Source: CAZXWN01 sp964644695 [NCBI: uncultured bacterium] | GTDB lineage: Bacteria; UBP4; UBA4092 | DNA length: 64,000 bases | Direction of reading: 5' to 3' | Assembly (NCBI GenBank): GCA_964644695.1 | Contig: CAZXWN010000001.1 | Span: forward strand, 372,001-436,000 | Shown here: positions 1 through 10,050 of the stretch, piece after piece | Position numbering within the stretch: the first letter of the stretch is position 1 | How the letters are laid out: each line of letters opens with the position of its first letter | Notes under the pieces: model-generated | Database searches by the model: none | What the model was told of the DNA's origin: nothing | What the model saw: only the letters and a program-made list of their open reading frames with translations | Translations under genes and position numbers: made by a program

Positions 1-704
1 GGGTCAAGTCTGAATACAGAGGGCAGGGGATTGGAAAGGCCCTTTGGGGTAAATCGAATGAATTCTTTCGGAAACATCATCGTAAACTCATCTCAATAGC
101 TACATATTCACCCAATTACTTTATTCCAGGAATTGATATTAAGGAATATCCGGATGCGGTTAAATTTTGTGAAAAATTAGGCTTCGTTGCTGGGGCCAGG
201 CCATTGTCCATGGATAATCCCATTGTTACGTATAAAATTCCTGAATCCCTTGCTTTAAAAGAAATACAGTTAAACAAAGAAGGGATAACATTTCGACAGT
301 ATAGCCGTGAACTAATCATGCCTATGTTGGATTTCATGAAAAATCATATGCCTGGAGACTGGCTAAAGGGAATCAGAGATAATCTAACCTTATTAACGAT
401 AAATAAATTCAAAGAAGAACAAATACAAGTTGCGTTGGAAGGTGATCAGATAATTGGTTATGCCCAATATGAAGAAGATCACTTTGGTCCATTTGGGGTA
501 AGGGATGATTATCAGGGCAGGGGTATTGGGCAGGTTCTGTTGGCCAGAACAATCCAATCCATGCATAACCGTGGACATCATGTAGCCTGGTTCCTTTGGA
601 CGGATGACAAAGCGGCTCATGTCTATCAGAAGGTTGGATTTAAGGAAACACGGCGTTTTGTTGTTATGAAAAAAGAACTGAAATACGAAGAAGGAGCTGA
701 ATAA
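1..704 (+). CDS. Double GNAT-domain N-acetyltransferase, 5' end cut by window
   Basis: The reading frame is open from base 3 to the TAA at 702-704, so the gene starts before the window. About 233 residues are visible. They hold two GNAT acetyl-CoA sites: the signature RGQGIG at residues 6-11, in the tail of a first GNAT domain, and QGRGIG at about 171-176 in a complete second domain that ends with the usual VYQKVGF-type C-terminal strand. A TTG at 204 could be read as a start, but it falls inside continuous GNAT-like coding and is unlikely to be real. The acetyl acceptor is unknown. The stop is followed directly by the ATG of the PIG-L-like gene at 705, so the two are probably translated from one mRNA. 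Confidence 0.8.
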   Translation, partial: VKSEYRGQGIGKALWGKSNEFFRKHHRKLISIATYSPNYFIPGIDIKEYPDAVKFCEKLGFVAGARPLSMDNPIVTYKIPESLALKEIQLNKEGITFRQYSRELIMPMLDFMKNHMPGDWLKGIRDNLTLLTINKFKEEQIQVALEGDQIIGYAQYEEDHFGPFGVRDDYQGRGIGQVLLARTIQSMHNRGHHVAWFLWTDDKAAHVYQKVGFKETRRFVVMKKELKYEEGAE

Positions 705-1397
705 ATGGGACATATTCTGGCTATCGGTGGACATTGCGGGGATATGGAATTTACCTGTGGAGCCATCCTATTAAAACATGCGAAGGCAGGACATCAAATC
801 ACATTGTTGCATTTAACACCGGGAGAAAAAGGGCACCCTACATTATCTCCTGAGGAATATGCGATTCAGAAACGAGTAGAAGCTGATAATGCAGCAAAAG
901 CATTGGGAGGTAAAGCCCTATATCTTCCATATGGGGATGGTGAGCTGCCCGTAAATGATGAAGTTAAATATCAAGTAGCTGACATAATAAGAGAAATTAA
1001 ACCAACAACAATCATTACTCACTGGAAAAACAGTATGCATAAAGACCATGCGAATACGCATCTGATTGTAAAAGATGCGGTGTTCTATGCCGCTATTCCT
1101 GGGATTAAAAGAGCATTACCTCATCATGGTGTAAAAGCTATTTATTATGCCGAGAATTGGGAAGATCCTGTTGATTTTCAGCCCTATGTCTATGTTGATG
1201 TATCAGATGTTTTTGAGGAATGGGTAGAAGCTGCTTGTCATCATAAACTATTTGCGGGAGGAGTGAGTAAGTTCCCGTTCAAGGATTATTACAAATCTCT
1301 GGCCGTTATCAGAGGTAGTCAAATAGGTGTTAAATATGCGGTTGCCATGGATATTGAATCCATGGGTAAGAAGAAAATAATGGATTTTCTTCCATAA
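705..1397 (+). CDS. PIG-L/LmbE-family deacetylase-like protein
   Basis: The protein has 230 residues and a PIG-L/LmbE fold: an N-terminal zinc motif, here GHCGDME (residues 9-15), and a downstream H-x-D-H-x3-H cluster (H112, D114, H115, H119). The family removes acetyl groups from GlcNAc-type substrates with a zinc-bound water. The canonical motif is HPDD, in which the first Asp is the general base. Here that position is Gly12, while the metal ligands H10 and D13 remain. The protein may therefore be inactive, use another base, or belong to a divergent subfamily. It abuts the GNAT gene upstream, which suggests opposing acyl chemistry on one substrate, but this is inference. A terminator-like hairpin follows. 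Confidence 0.75.
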   Translation: MGHILAIGGHCGDMEFTCGAILLKHAKAGHQITLLHLTPGEKGHPTLSPEEYAIQKRVEADNAAKALGGKALYLPYGDGELPVNDEVKYQVADIIREIKPTTIITHWKNSMHKDHANTHLIVKDAVFYAAIPGIKRALPHHGVKAIYYAENWEDPVDFQPYVYVDVSDVFEEWVEAACHHKLFAGGVSKFPFKDYYKSLAVIRGSQIGVKYAVAMDIESMGKKKIMDFLP

Positions 1398-1426
1398 TAA
1401 GCAAATTGTTTTCCTTGCATCGAAGC

Positions 1427-1464
1427 ATCCACGGAGTTGTTCCGAACAGCTCCGTGGATATTTT
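1427..1464 (+). terminator. Rho-independent terminator after PIG-L gene
   Basis: The arms atccacggag (1427-1436) and ctccgtggat (1450-1459) form a 10-bp stem. Part of the 13-nt loop is itself self-complementary (tgttc/gaaca). The sequence attttg follows. It separates the GNAT/PIG-L pair from the gapA promoter. Confidence 0.7.
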
Positions 1465-1554
1465 GTCAGTTCTCCCGGTGCAGATAGATTATAAATATAT
1501 GCATTTGAATGTCTTATGACTGGAAACAAATGAGGTAAATATTGGAAGTGTCAT

Positions 1555-2666
<1,112 letters not shown>

Positions 2667-2684
2667 TTTAAGGAAAACTATACA

Positions 2685-3452
2685 ATGCGTAAAAAAATCA
2701 TTGCCGGTAACTGGAAAATGAATAAAACTCCCAGTGAAGCAGCTGTTTTAGCTGAAGCATTGGTCAAATCCGTTGGAACTGAGACGGATTGTGATGTTTT
2801 ACTCTGTCCTCCATTTACTGCCTTAACAACAGTGGCCAATGTCATCAAAGGCTCCAATATCAAGTTAGGTGCACAGAATATGTACTTCGAAGCATCTGGT
2901 GCCTATACAGGTGAAATTTCAGCTCAAATGTTGCTGGATGCGGGTTGCACCTATGTTATTCTCGGTCATTCTGAACGACGTGCGATATTCGGTGAAACCA
3001 ATGAAATGGTCAATAAGAAAACCAAAGTTGCCCATCAAAATGGTTTAATTCCTATCGTTTGTGTTGGTGAAACCTGGGAACAGCGTGAAGCTGGCAATAC
3101 ACAGGCTGTTATTGGTGAACAAGTGGTGAAAGGTCTTGAAGGTCTTTCCAACGATGAGTTGAAGAAGACCATCATTGCTTATGAACCAGTATGGGCTATT
3201 GGCGTCGGTAAGACTCCTGCCACTCGTGAACAAGCCAACGAAGTCCATGTATTCATTCGTGGTCTGTTGACCGAAAAATATGGATCTGATGTAGCTGAAG
3301 CTATCCGGATTCAATATGGTGGAAATGTCAGCGATAAGAATGTGGATGAATTAATGCCTATCAAAGATATCGACGGTGGTTTAGTTGGTGGTGCTTCTTT
3401 GAAAGCAGATATCTTCACAATTCTTGTTAAGTCTGCCGCCAAAGTTAAATAA
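2685..3452 (+). CDS. tpiA: Triosephosphate isomerase
   Basis: TIM-barrel enzyme of 255 residues that interconverts dihydroxyacetone phosphate and glyceraldehyde 3-phosphate. The catalytic residues are all present: N9 and K11 in GNWKMN, H95 in ILGHSERR, and E167 in YEPVW. The flexible phosphate loop follows (AIGVGKTPA) and the GG phosphate site is at about 212-213. It lies 18 bp after gapA, with a weak AAGGA ribosome site, and is probably cotranscribed with it. A strong hairpin follows the gene, so the gapA-tpiA unit ends before pfkA. Confidence 0.97.
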   Translation: MRKKIIAGNWKMNKTPSEAAVLAEALVKSVGTETDCDVLLCPPFTALTTVANVIKGSNIKLGAQNMYFEASGAYTGEISAQMLLDAGCTYVILGHSERRAIFGETNEMVNKKTKVAHQNGLIPIVCVGETWEQREAGNTQAVIGEQVVKGLEGLSNDELKKTIIAYEPVWAIGVGKTPATREQANEVHVFIRGLLTEKYGSDVAEAIRIQYGGNVSDKNVDELMPIKDIDGGLVGGASLKADIFTILVKSAAKVK

Positions 3453-3503
3453 GCGTGTATTCATGGGATTGTTATCCCTTGGATAATTGAAAAGTGTTAT
3501 ACT

Positions 3504-3539
3504 AAACTTCCCACTGTTAACTACAGTGGGAAGTTTTTT
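3504..3539 (+). terminator. Rho-independent terminator between tpiA and pfkA
   Basis: The arms aaacttcccactgt (3504-3517) and acagtgggaagttt (3523-3536) flank a 5-nt loop, and a run of six T ends at 3539. This is a textbook terminator. Because it ends only 15 bp before the pfkA ATG, most pfkA transcripts must come either from read-through or from a promoter overlapping the hairpin. Confidence 0.85.
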
Positions 3540-3553
3540 ATGTGAGGATAAAT

Positions 3554-4516
3554 ATGAAAAGAATTGGGATTTTAACCAGTGGTGGTGATGCTCCGGGGAT
3601 GAATGCTGCAATTCGAGCAATCGTTCGTACTGCCATCAGTGAAGGTCTTGAAGTTTGTGGCATTATGCGTGGGTTTGAAGGATTAATTGAAGGTCAGATT
3701 ATCCCCATGAATAATTCATCGGTCAGTGGCATACTAAATCATGGTGGAACCATTCTCAAAAGTGCCCGGTCTCAAAGATACAAGACCATTGAAGGTCAGA
3801 GAGAAGCTGTTGGACATCTCAGACAATACGGTATTGATGGTCTAATAACCATTGGAGGAAGTGGAACATCTCATGGTGCCCATTGCCTGGCTGCTGAATG
3901 GGATTTTCCGGTAATTAATTGTCCTTCTACGATTGATAATGATGTGGCAGGCACTGATTTTACAATTGGTTTCTATACAGCCGTCACCACAGCCCTGGAT
4001 GCGATTGATAAAATTAGGGACACAGCTACTGCGTATGACCGTGTTTTTGTTGTCGAAGTCATGGGACGAGATGCTGGACATTTGGCCCTTTACAGCGGTT
4101 TAGCCGGTGGTGCTGAATACATTTTAGTACCTGAAGTCACTACATCCATTGATTCAATTTGTGAAAGCCTTACCAAATCGAAATCCAGAGGAAAATTAAG
4201 TAATATTGTTATTGTGGCTGAAGGTGCCGGCGATTCAGCGGATATCGCGAAACAGATTAATGAAAAAATTGGGTTTGAGACTCGCTATTTAGTTATTGGA
4301 CACCTCCAGAGAGGCGGTCCTCCCAAAGCTTTTGATCGTATCCTTGCCAGTCAATTGGGAACTGCTGCTGTCAAAGCCCTACTATCAGGTAGGGCAGATA
4401 TGATGGTGGGAATTGAGGCAGGAGAACTGACTTATCATCCAATTTCATACTCTTGGGAAAATAAGAAGCCAATTGACATGAACTTATACAAGATGGCTCA
4501 AATCCTATCCAGCTAG
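3554..4516 (+). CDS. 6-phosphofructokinase-family protein (atypical nucleotide site)
   Basis: PfkA-fold protein of 320 residues that should phosphorylate fructose 6-phosphate. It shows GGDAPGMN at 10-17, the catalytic TIDND at 126-130, and IDKIRDTA and VVEVMGR blocks. A GTG at 3542 could extend it, but ATG 3554 has GTGAGGA just upstream and gives the family start MKRIGILTSGGD. Two positions that shape the phosphoryl-donor site are unusual. The canonical GGDGS reads GGSGT, so the Mg-binding Asp103 is Ser103, and the Gly/Lys before TIDND is Ser125. Gly104 is of ATP type. Donor specificity (ATP or PPi) cannot be read from this. Confidence 0.85.
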   Translation: MKRIGILTSGGDAPGMNAAIRAIVRTAISEGLEVCGIMRGFEGLIEGQIIPMNNSSVSGILNHGGTILKSARSQRYKTIEGQREAVGHLRQYGIDGLITIGGSGTSHGAHCLAAEWDFPVINCPSTIDNDVAGTDFTIGFYTAVTTALDAIDKIRDTATAYDRVFVVEVMGRDAGHLALYSGLAGGAEYILVPEVTTSIDSICESLTKSKSRGKLSNIVIVAEGAGDSADIAKQINEKIGFETRYLVIGHLQRGGPPKAFDRILASQLGTAAVKALLSGRADMMVGIEAGELTYHPISYSWENKKPIDMNLYKMAQILSS

Positions 4517-4536
4517 TGTTTTATGGCAGGGTAAAG

Positions 4537-6615
4537 ATGAAACATAGACTCAAAAGCCAAATATTAAAAGCCTTACCCGATATTCTTATCTGGGTAGGCT
4601 TTTTTATATTTGGATGGTATGCCTTTCCTTTTCTCTTTTCTTCTGATCCTTTTCTTTTCGATGATCATGGATTTCATTATGCGTCTCTTTTTTATACTTT
4701 GCAGCAGGGGATTTTTAATAATTTCAGTATTTTAAATTGGAACCCACACTGGTTTGCTGGAATTGTTGAACTGCAATTTTACCCTCCAGGCTTTGTATTT
4801 ATTGGAGTTATAGTTAATTACTTAATGTTAGGTCTCATGTCGCCTGGAATGGTGTACAACATCGTTCTTATTATTGCCCTGTATTTACCTGCTTTAGCTG
4901 GATATTGTATTTTAAGACGTCATGGATTCGGATATTGGGCAGCAGGTATTAGTGGCTTTATACTTTTAATGTATCCTCTGGGTACGAGTGGTGTTTTTTT
5001 TGGAATTATTGTGGGAATGATAAATTCTCGTATTGCGTTAGGCTTAGTATTAACGTCCCTCTATTTTTACTTGGAATTAATCCACAATGACCAGTCAAAA
5101 ATCATAAAGGTTTTATTATCTCTGACCATTGGTTTGCTCTGCATTACCCATCCATATCATATTTTTCTCCCATTCATTACCTTTATCGCATTACTTTATA
5201 CCTATGCCCGATTGGGCTTGATTGATCCTTATCAGCGATTAAAATCAATTGGACCATATTATTTGATTGGAATTGCCATTGCTTCGTTCTGGTGGCTTCC
5301 ATTACTGGCTTACTCTAATATGATGGCTCAGATGCAGGTATGGACGGCTGAACATTCATTCATACAGCTAGTGAAATCATTATCGGGCGGTGCTGCTGAG
5401 AAAGTATTCCTTATTTTCTTCTTAGTAATGATTGCATCAATAAACATCTATAAATTCAAAAAAGAACAAAAAGCTATCTTGGCAGGATTTACTTTGATCT
5501 CAATTCTGACATTAGTTTTGCTGTTCTTCATTCGGATTGTAATGATAGGACTGCTTAAAATACACCATTGGGATCCGTGGCGATTAAAAGATGATTTCTA
5601 TCTCATTGTTTTATTAAGCTTAGGAGTAGGGGTATCTCAGATACTTCTTTTGTCACAAGATTATCTGAAAACCAATTATCCCAAAAGAATAATTGGCTTG
5701 TTTCTTATGGGACTATTTTGTTTTTCATTGATTGCTATTTTCTACATTTGTAATTCATCATTTCATTTCAGAAATTATGGAACATTTGCCTCGCTTTCAA
5801 ATACTAAAAAGAATCTTATCTTGGATGAACTATGGAGTGAATTGAAAACGGACAAAAATAATGGGCGCGTATTATTCACAGCATCGAATTGTCGATATGT
5901 AGGATTAAGTGACAAAACTAATAATCACGTTCTATCTTTAACACCTTTTTATACTGGGCGGGAAATATTAGGTGCTGTTAATGAACCTTTTTTTGCAACC
6001 TCCAGCTTTTTTTACTTTGGGGTTTTGCCTCCAACCATTATCCAAAAAGAACCCGATTCAATATCCAATGAATCTCTTTTAGGAATCAAGTGGAATCAGA
6101 TGGATCCTGTTTTATTCAAGAAATACTGCAAGCGGTATAATGTATCCACATTGGTTGTATCTGAATGGGAATCAAATAGTTATGAATTCGTAAATACATC
6201 GCCTTTCTTATATCATCAACTCCAGATCGGACCATTTCATATCTTCCGGGTTACCAATTATGTATCATCTTTTGCACAATCAAGTAATCCACAGTCAAGC
6301 ATTTCAATAAAGAAAAATGATGATAAGAATATACTGATTTCTATAAAAAATGCCCATAAAGGTGATACATTGTTTATCAGCCAGGGATATTATCCTCGAT
6401 GGAGTGCTTGGGATGGAAATAAGCAAGTTGATTTACATATGGATGATATGGGTCTCACGAAGCTTATTCTGTCACGGTCAGGAAACATCACAATTAATAT
6501 GAAATATGGTTTTACATTGATTGAGTGGATAGGCCTATTGATTTCAGTAATGACATTTATCTATCTAGGATGTTTTTTAGTAGTAAATAAGAAACCGATG
6601 AAAAATATGAAATAA
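4537..6615 (+). CDS. Polytopic GT-C/YfhO-like membrane protein
   Basis: Integral membrane protein of about 692 residues with some 10-12 hydrophobic segments over the first 410. A soluble domain follows, ending in a last membrane segment. The start FLFDDHGFHYASLFY places acidic residues in the first outer loop, as in GT-C lipid-linked sugar transferases and PTPS-related membrane proteins. The late motif GYYPRWSAWDG resembles the YfhO C-terminal domain. ATG 4537 is preferred to the GTG at 4516, which overlaps the pfkA stop. The role is probably transfer of a sugar from a lipid carrier to an envelope glycan or glycoprotein. Donor and acceptor are unknown, and the family call is by resemblance only. 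Confidence 0.55.
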   Translation: MKHRLKSQILKALPDILIWVGFFIFGWYAFPFLFSSDPFLFDDHGFHYASLFYTLQQGIFNNFSILNWNPHWFAGIVELQFYPPGFVFIGVIVNYLMLGLMSPGMVYNIVLIIALYLPALAGYCILRRHGFGYWAAGISGFILLMYPLGTSGVFFGIIVGMINSRIALGLVLTSLYFYLELIHNDQSKIIKVLLSLTIGLLCITHPYHIFLPFITFIALLYTYARLGLIDPYQRLKSIGPYYLIGIAIASFWWLPLLAYSNMMAQMQVWTAEHSFIQLVKSLSGGAAEKVFLIFFLVMIASINIYKFKKEQKAILAGFTLISILTLVLLFFIRIVMIGLLKIHHWDPWRLKDDFYLIVLLSLGVGVSQILLLSQDYLKTNYPKRIIGLFLMGLFCFSLIAIFYICNSSFHFRNYGTFASLSNTKKNLILDELWSELKTDKNNGRVLFTASNCRYVGLSDKTNNHVLSLTPFYTGREILGAVNEPFFATSSFFYFGVLPPTIIQKEPDSISNESLLGIKWNQMDPVLFKKYCKRYNVSTLVVSEWESNSYEFVNTSPFLYHQLQIGPFHIFRVTNYVSSFAQSSNPQSSISIKKNDDKNILISIKNAHKGDTLFISQGYYPRWSAWDGNKQVDLHMDDMGLTKLILSRSGNITINMKYGFTLIEWIGLLISVMTFIYLGCFLVVNKKPMKNMK

Positions 6616-6667
6616 TCAATTTCACTATATAATAAATCAACTAAAAATATGATTTGAGGAGTCAAAT

Positions 6668-7222
6668 ATGAGTGTAAAGTCTGATAAGTGGATTAAGAAG
6701 ATGTCTCTTGAAAATAAGATGATTGAACCTTTTGAAGATCGCCAGGTTCGTCAGGGAGTTATATCCTATGGTGTTTCATCTTATGGTTATGATATGAGAG
6801 TTACCGATGAATTTAAGATATTTACCAATATAAATAATTCTATGGTTGATCCGAAATCTTTTGACCCGAAGTCTTTTGTTGATTTCCGTGGTGATGTTTG
6901 TATCATCCCTCCTAATTCATTTGCATTGGCAAGAAGTGTAGAATATTTTCGTATTCCAAGAAAAGTAATCACGGTATGTGTTGGAAAATCAACATATGCT
7001 CGATGTGGCATCATCGTTAATGTGACCCCATTTGAACCCGAATGGGAAGGGTATGTTACTTTGGAAATATCCAATACGACTCCGTTGCCAGCGAAGATTT
7101 ATGCTTTTGAAGGTATTGCTCAAGTCTTATTCTTCGAATCAGATGAAGATTGTGAAGTTTCCTATGCTGACAAAAAGGGTAAATATCAGACTCAAACAGA
7201 ATTAACATTGCCCAAACTTTAA
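6668..7222 (+). CDS. dcd: dCTP deaminase
   Basis: Trimeric deaminase of the dUTPase superfamily, 184 residues, which converts dCTP to dUTP for thymidylate synthesis. The motif GKSTYAR (106-112) supplies the Ser and Arg of the active site, and Glu133 in VTLEISN is the expected catalytic Glu. The C-terminal stretch rich in Lys, Gln and Thr fits the lid that folds over the nucleotide. An AGGAG ribosome site precedes the ATG. Nothing in the sequence shows whether it also hydrolyses dUTP, as the bifunctional archaeal and some bacterial forms do. The gene is followed after 9 bp by the histone-deacetylase-fold gene. Confidence 0.9.
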   Translation: MSVKSDKWIKKMSLENKMIEPFEDRQVRQGVISYGVSSYGYDMRVTDEFKIFTNINNSMVDPKSFDPKSFVDFRGDVCIIPPNSFALARSVEYFRIPRKVITVCVGKSTYARCGIIVNVTPFEPEWEGYVTLEISNTTPLPAKIYAFEGIAQVLFFESDEDCEVSYADKKGKYQTQTELTLPKL

Positions 7223-7231
7223 TTTTAAGTA

Positions 7232-8134
7232 ATGAGCATTCCCTTTGTATATGATCCGTATTATCGGCTGGACATTGGTAATCATGTGTTTCAAATCGCC
7301 AAGTACTTCAAGGTAATTGATCGTTTATTAATAAACGGTTATATTGAATCCGACCAAATTGTTCAGCCGATTACTATTTCTGAAGGTGATATTTTGCTTA
7401 CCCACAAGGCAGAATATTGGGATGATTTAAAAAAATGTCATAGTACTTATCGTACTGAACGATCTGAAATTCCTCTTAATGCTGAAATTATTCAATTCTT
7501 TATGTTGCAATGTGGTGGCACATTAGTAGCAAGCAGGAATGCTTTAAGAAAAGGTATATCGGTTCATATTGGTGGAGGATTTCATCACAGTTATCCTGAC
7601 CATGCCGAAGGATTTTGTTATCTAAACGATATAGCGATAGCTGTCAACATATTACTAAAAGATAATGAAATCAAAAAATGTATGGTAATTGATTTAGATG
7701 TGCATCAGGGAAATGGGGTATCGTATATTTTTAAAGATAATTCATCTGTATTCACATTATCGGTTCATCAAAATGACCTGTATCCTGTAAAAGAACAAAG
7801 TACCCTTGATATTGGTTTAGAAGCAGGTTGTTCTGACCACGAATATCTAAGTGTTTTAGAAAATCAAATAAAGCCTGCAATAACTAATTTTAAACCAGAT
7901 TTGATTTTCTATATTGCAGGTGCAGATCCATACAAGAAGGATCAACTCGGTGGGTTATCCTTATCCATAAAAGGTCTTAAAGAAAGAGATGAATATATCT
8001 ATAGATATTGTGGAATGTTAAAAATTCCTATCGTAACGGTATTGGGTGGAGGATATGCATTAGATCCCGAAGATACAGTGTCAATTCATTTTAATACTTG
8101 CTGTTGTGCAATAGCTGCTGAAAAGTATTATTAG
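7232..8134 (+). CDS. Histone-deacetylase superfamily (AcuC/acetylpolyamine-type) hydrolase
   Basis: Zinc amidohydrolase of 300 residues from the arginase/deacetylase fold. Bacterial members remove acetyl groups from lysines, polyamines or small molecules. The active site is complete: the His pair 118-119 after GGGF, the zinc ligands D156 and H158 in DLDVHQGNG, D232 in GADP, and a Tyr at 275 in GGGYA. It starts 9 bp after dcd and has no terminator before it, so the two are probably cotranscribed. Its stop overlaps the stop of marC on the other strand (TTAG at 8131-8134). The substrate cannot be told from the sequence. Confidence 0.88.
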   Translation: MSIPFVYDPYYRLDIGNHVFQIAKYFKVIDRLLINGYIESDQIVQPITISEGDILLTHKAEYWDDLKKCHSTYRTERSEIPLNAEIIQFFMLQCGGTLVASRNALRKGISVHIGGGFHHSYPDHAEGFCYLNDIAIAVNILLKDNEIKKCMVIDLDVHQGNGVSYIFKDNSSVFTLSVHQNDLYPVKEQSTLDIGLEAGCSDHEYLSVLENQIKPAITNFKPDLIFYIAGADPYKKDQLGGLSLSIKGLKERDEYIYRYCGMLKIPIVTVLGGGYALDPEDTVSIHFNTCCCAIAAEKYY

Positions 8135-8724
8135 CTCATACTGATAAGTGCCATTATCCCGCGTCGAATCATCATAACTGCGATTGCTGCCAATAACAAA
8201 CTGATTATCTTAGAGATTGCTTTTGCGCCACTTTTGCCCAGTACTTTATCAAGCCACTCGGATCGCCAAAAGATGAGCGCTAATAAGAATAGGTTCAAAA
8301 ACATGGCCGATAAGGCAATACCTAATCCGTGAACATCAACTTGAATTATTACACTTGTTAATACAGCAGGACCAACAATTAACGGAACGCCTATGGGTAC
8401 AATTCCCGCTGTTTCAGAGGATACCTGTGATTCGTCGCCTCTTTGTGCCCATAACAAATCCATAATAGCTAAAACAAGAAGTACTAACCCTCCTGCAATT
8501 TGAAAATCACCTACCGTTATGCCCAATACTGAGAATATTGCTTTCCCAACTAAAATGAAGATAAGGGCGACCAAAGATGCGGTTATTAGTGATTGTAATA
8601 AAATATTACGCCGATGTTGTTTATCAAGATTATGAGTTAAACCCATATATACGGGAATCAATCCAATAGCATCAACCGCAACAAACAGGGCAATAAAGGC
8701 TTCACAAAAACCATTCCAATTCAT
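8131..8724 (-). CDS. MarC-family integral membrane protein
   Basis: Inner-membrane protein of 197 residues with six hydrophobic segments. It starts NWNGFCEAFIALFVAVDAIG and has the PVYMGLT loop typical of the MarC/UPF0056 family. The biochemical function of this family is not established, and the early link to multiple antibiotic resistance was later questioned. Its ATG overlaps the rarA stop as ATGA (8721-8724), so it is translationally coupled to rarA. It converges with the deacetylase gene. Confidence 0.85.
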   Translation of the reverse strand: MNWNGFCEAFIALFVAVDAIGLIPVYMGLTHNLDKQHRRNILLQSLITASLVALIFILVGKAIFSVLGITVGDFQIAGGLVLLVLAIMDLLWAQRGDESQVSSETAGIVPIGVPLIVGPAVLTSVIIQVDVHGLGIALSAMFLNLFLLALIFWRSEWLDKVLGKSGAKAISKIISLLLAAIAVMMIRRGIMALISMS

Positions 8725-10043
8725 GATTTAGAATCCTCAGTCTGTTTACTCTTCCAAAATTCCAAACGTTTCATGATTTCTTTCTCATAACCCTGTCCAT
8801 CAGGATTGTACCATTTCATTTCCTTAATATCTTCAGGCAGGTACTCTTGATAAACGTAATGGTCTGGATAATCATGGGCATATTTGTAACCAGTGCCATA
8901 ATCCAGGTTTTTCATTAATTGCGTTGGTGCATTTCGTATGTGTTTGGGCACAGGGAAATCACGTGTATTCTTAATGAAATCCATTACATCATTGTATGCT
9001 TTATATATTGCATTCGATTTTGGAGAACAGGCTAAGTATATCACGGCCTGTGCTAAAGCGAGTTCTCCTTCCGGATGTCCCAACCGTTCATAGGCTTCGC
9101 AGGCAGCAATTGTAACAGCTAATGCATTGGGTGCCGCATTTCCAATATCTTCGGAAGCAAAGCGTACAAGACGTCGCCCAATATAAAGAGGGTCTTCTCC
9201 ACCTTGAATCATGCGGGCAAACCAATAGAGAGCTGCATCAGGATCACTCCCACGCATGCTTTTGTGAAGCGCTGAGATTATATTGTAATGCTCTTCACCG
9301 GACTTATCATAATTTGTAGTTTTCCGTTGCAAAGCTTGTTCTGCATGTTCACGAGTAATGAGATAAGGACCTGAATGGATTGTCGTAGTGGCTGCCAAAT
9401 TAGCGGCCAGCTCAAGAGTATTTAATGCTGAACGAGCATCTCCTCCACAAAGTGTCGATATATAATCTTCAGCTTCTGCACTTAATACAACTTGCAGGTC
9501 AGCCAAACCTCGTTCACTATTGGAAATTGCATTATGCAGAATCGTTCGTATTTCTTCTTCGGATAAGGGATTCAGGGTATAAATCTGACACCGAGATAAT
9601 AAAGCGGAGTTTAACTCAAAAGAAGGATTCTCTGTTGTCGCTCCGATGAAGATAATAGTGCCTTTTTCGATATAGGGGAGAAACGCATCCTGTTGAGACT
9701 TATTAAAACGGTGTATTTCATCAACAAATAGAACGGTTTTACGTCGAAAAAGACTTAACTGATCTTCTGCTGATTTCATGACTTCTTTTACTTCTTTGAT
9801 ACCAGAAGTGACAGCCGAAAACTCAACAAAATTACACTTAGAAAGATTTGCCGCTACTTGCGCAATAGTGGTCTTTCCAGTACCAGGAGGACCCCACAAG
9901 ATAAAGGACTGGAGACAATCATTTTCAACCGCTTTACGAAGAACTTTCCCAATACCAACTAAATGCTGTTGACCAACAATTTCATCCATATTAACCGGAC
10001 GAAGACGGTCTGCCAGTGGCTTGTATTCATTTTTCTCAATCAT
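8721..10043 (-). CDS. rarA: Replication-associated recombination protein A, AAA+ ATPase
   Basis: Clamp-loader-like AAA+ ATPase of 440 residues that acts at stalled replication forks (RarA/MgsA/WRNIP1). Walker A GPPGTGKT is at about 51-58 and Walker B FVDEIHRF around 106-113. The sensor region GATTENPSF and the C-terminal MgsA tetramerisation part (FARMIQGGEDP, HIRNAPT) follow. A longer frame starts at 10094 but would overlap the response-regulator gene by 44 bp. ATG 10043 starts 7 bp after that gene's stop and gives MIEKNEYKPLADRLRP, which fits homologues. Neither start has a clear Shine-Dalgarno site. Confidence 0.93.
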   Translation of the reverse strand: MIEKNEYKPLADRLRPVNMDEIVGQQHLVGIGKVLRKAVENDCLQSFILWGPPGTGKTTIAQVAANLSKCNFVEFSAVTSGIKEVKEVMKSAEDQLSLFRRKTVLFVDEIHRFNKSQQDAFLPYIEKGTIIFIGATTENPSFELNSALLSRCQIYTLNPLSEEEIRTILHNAISNSERGLADLQVVLSAEAEDYISTLCGGDARSALNTLELAANLAATTTIHSGPYLITREHAEQALQRKTTNYDKSGEEHYNIISALHKSMRGSDPDAALYWFARMIQGGEDPLYIGRRLVRFASEDIGNAAPNALAVTIAACEAYERLGHPEGELALAQAVIYLACSPKSNAIYKAYNDVMDFIKNTRDFPVPKHIRNAPTQLMKNLDYGTGYKYAHDYPDHYVYQEYLPEDIKEMKWYNPDGQGYEKEIMKRLEFWKSKQTEDSKS

Positions 10044-10050
10044 TTTATTG

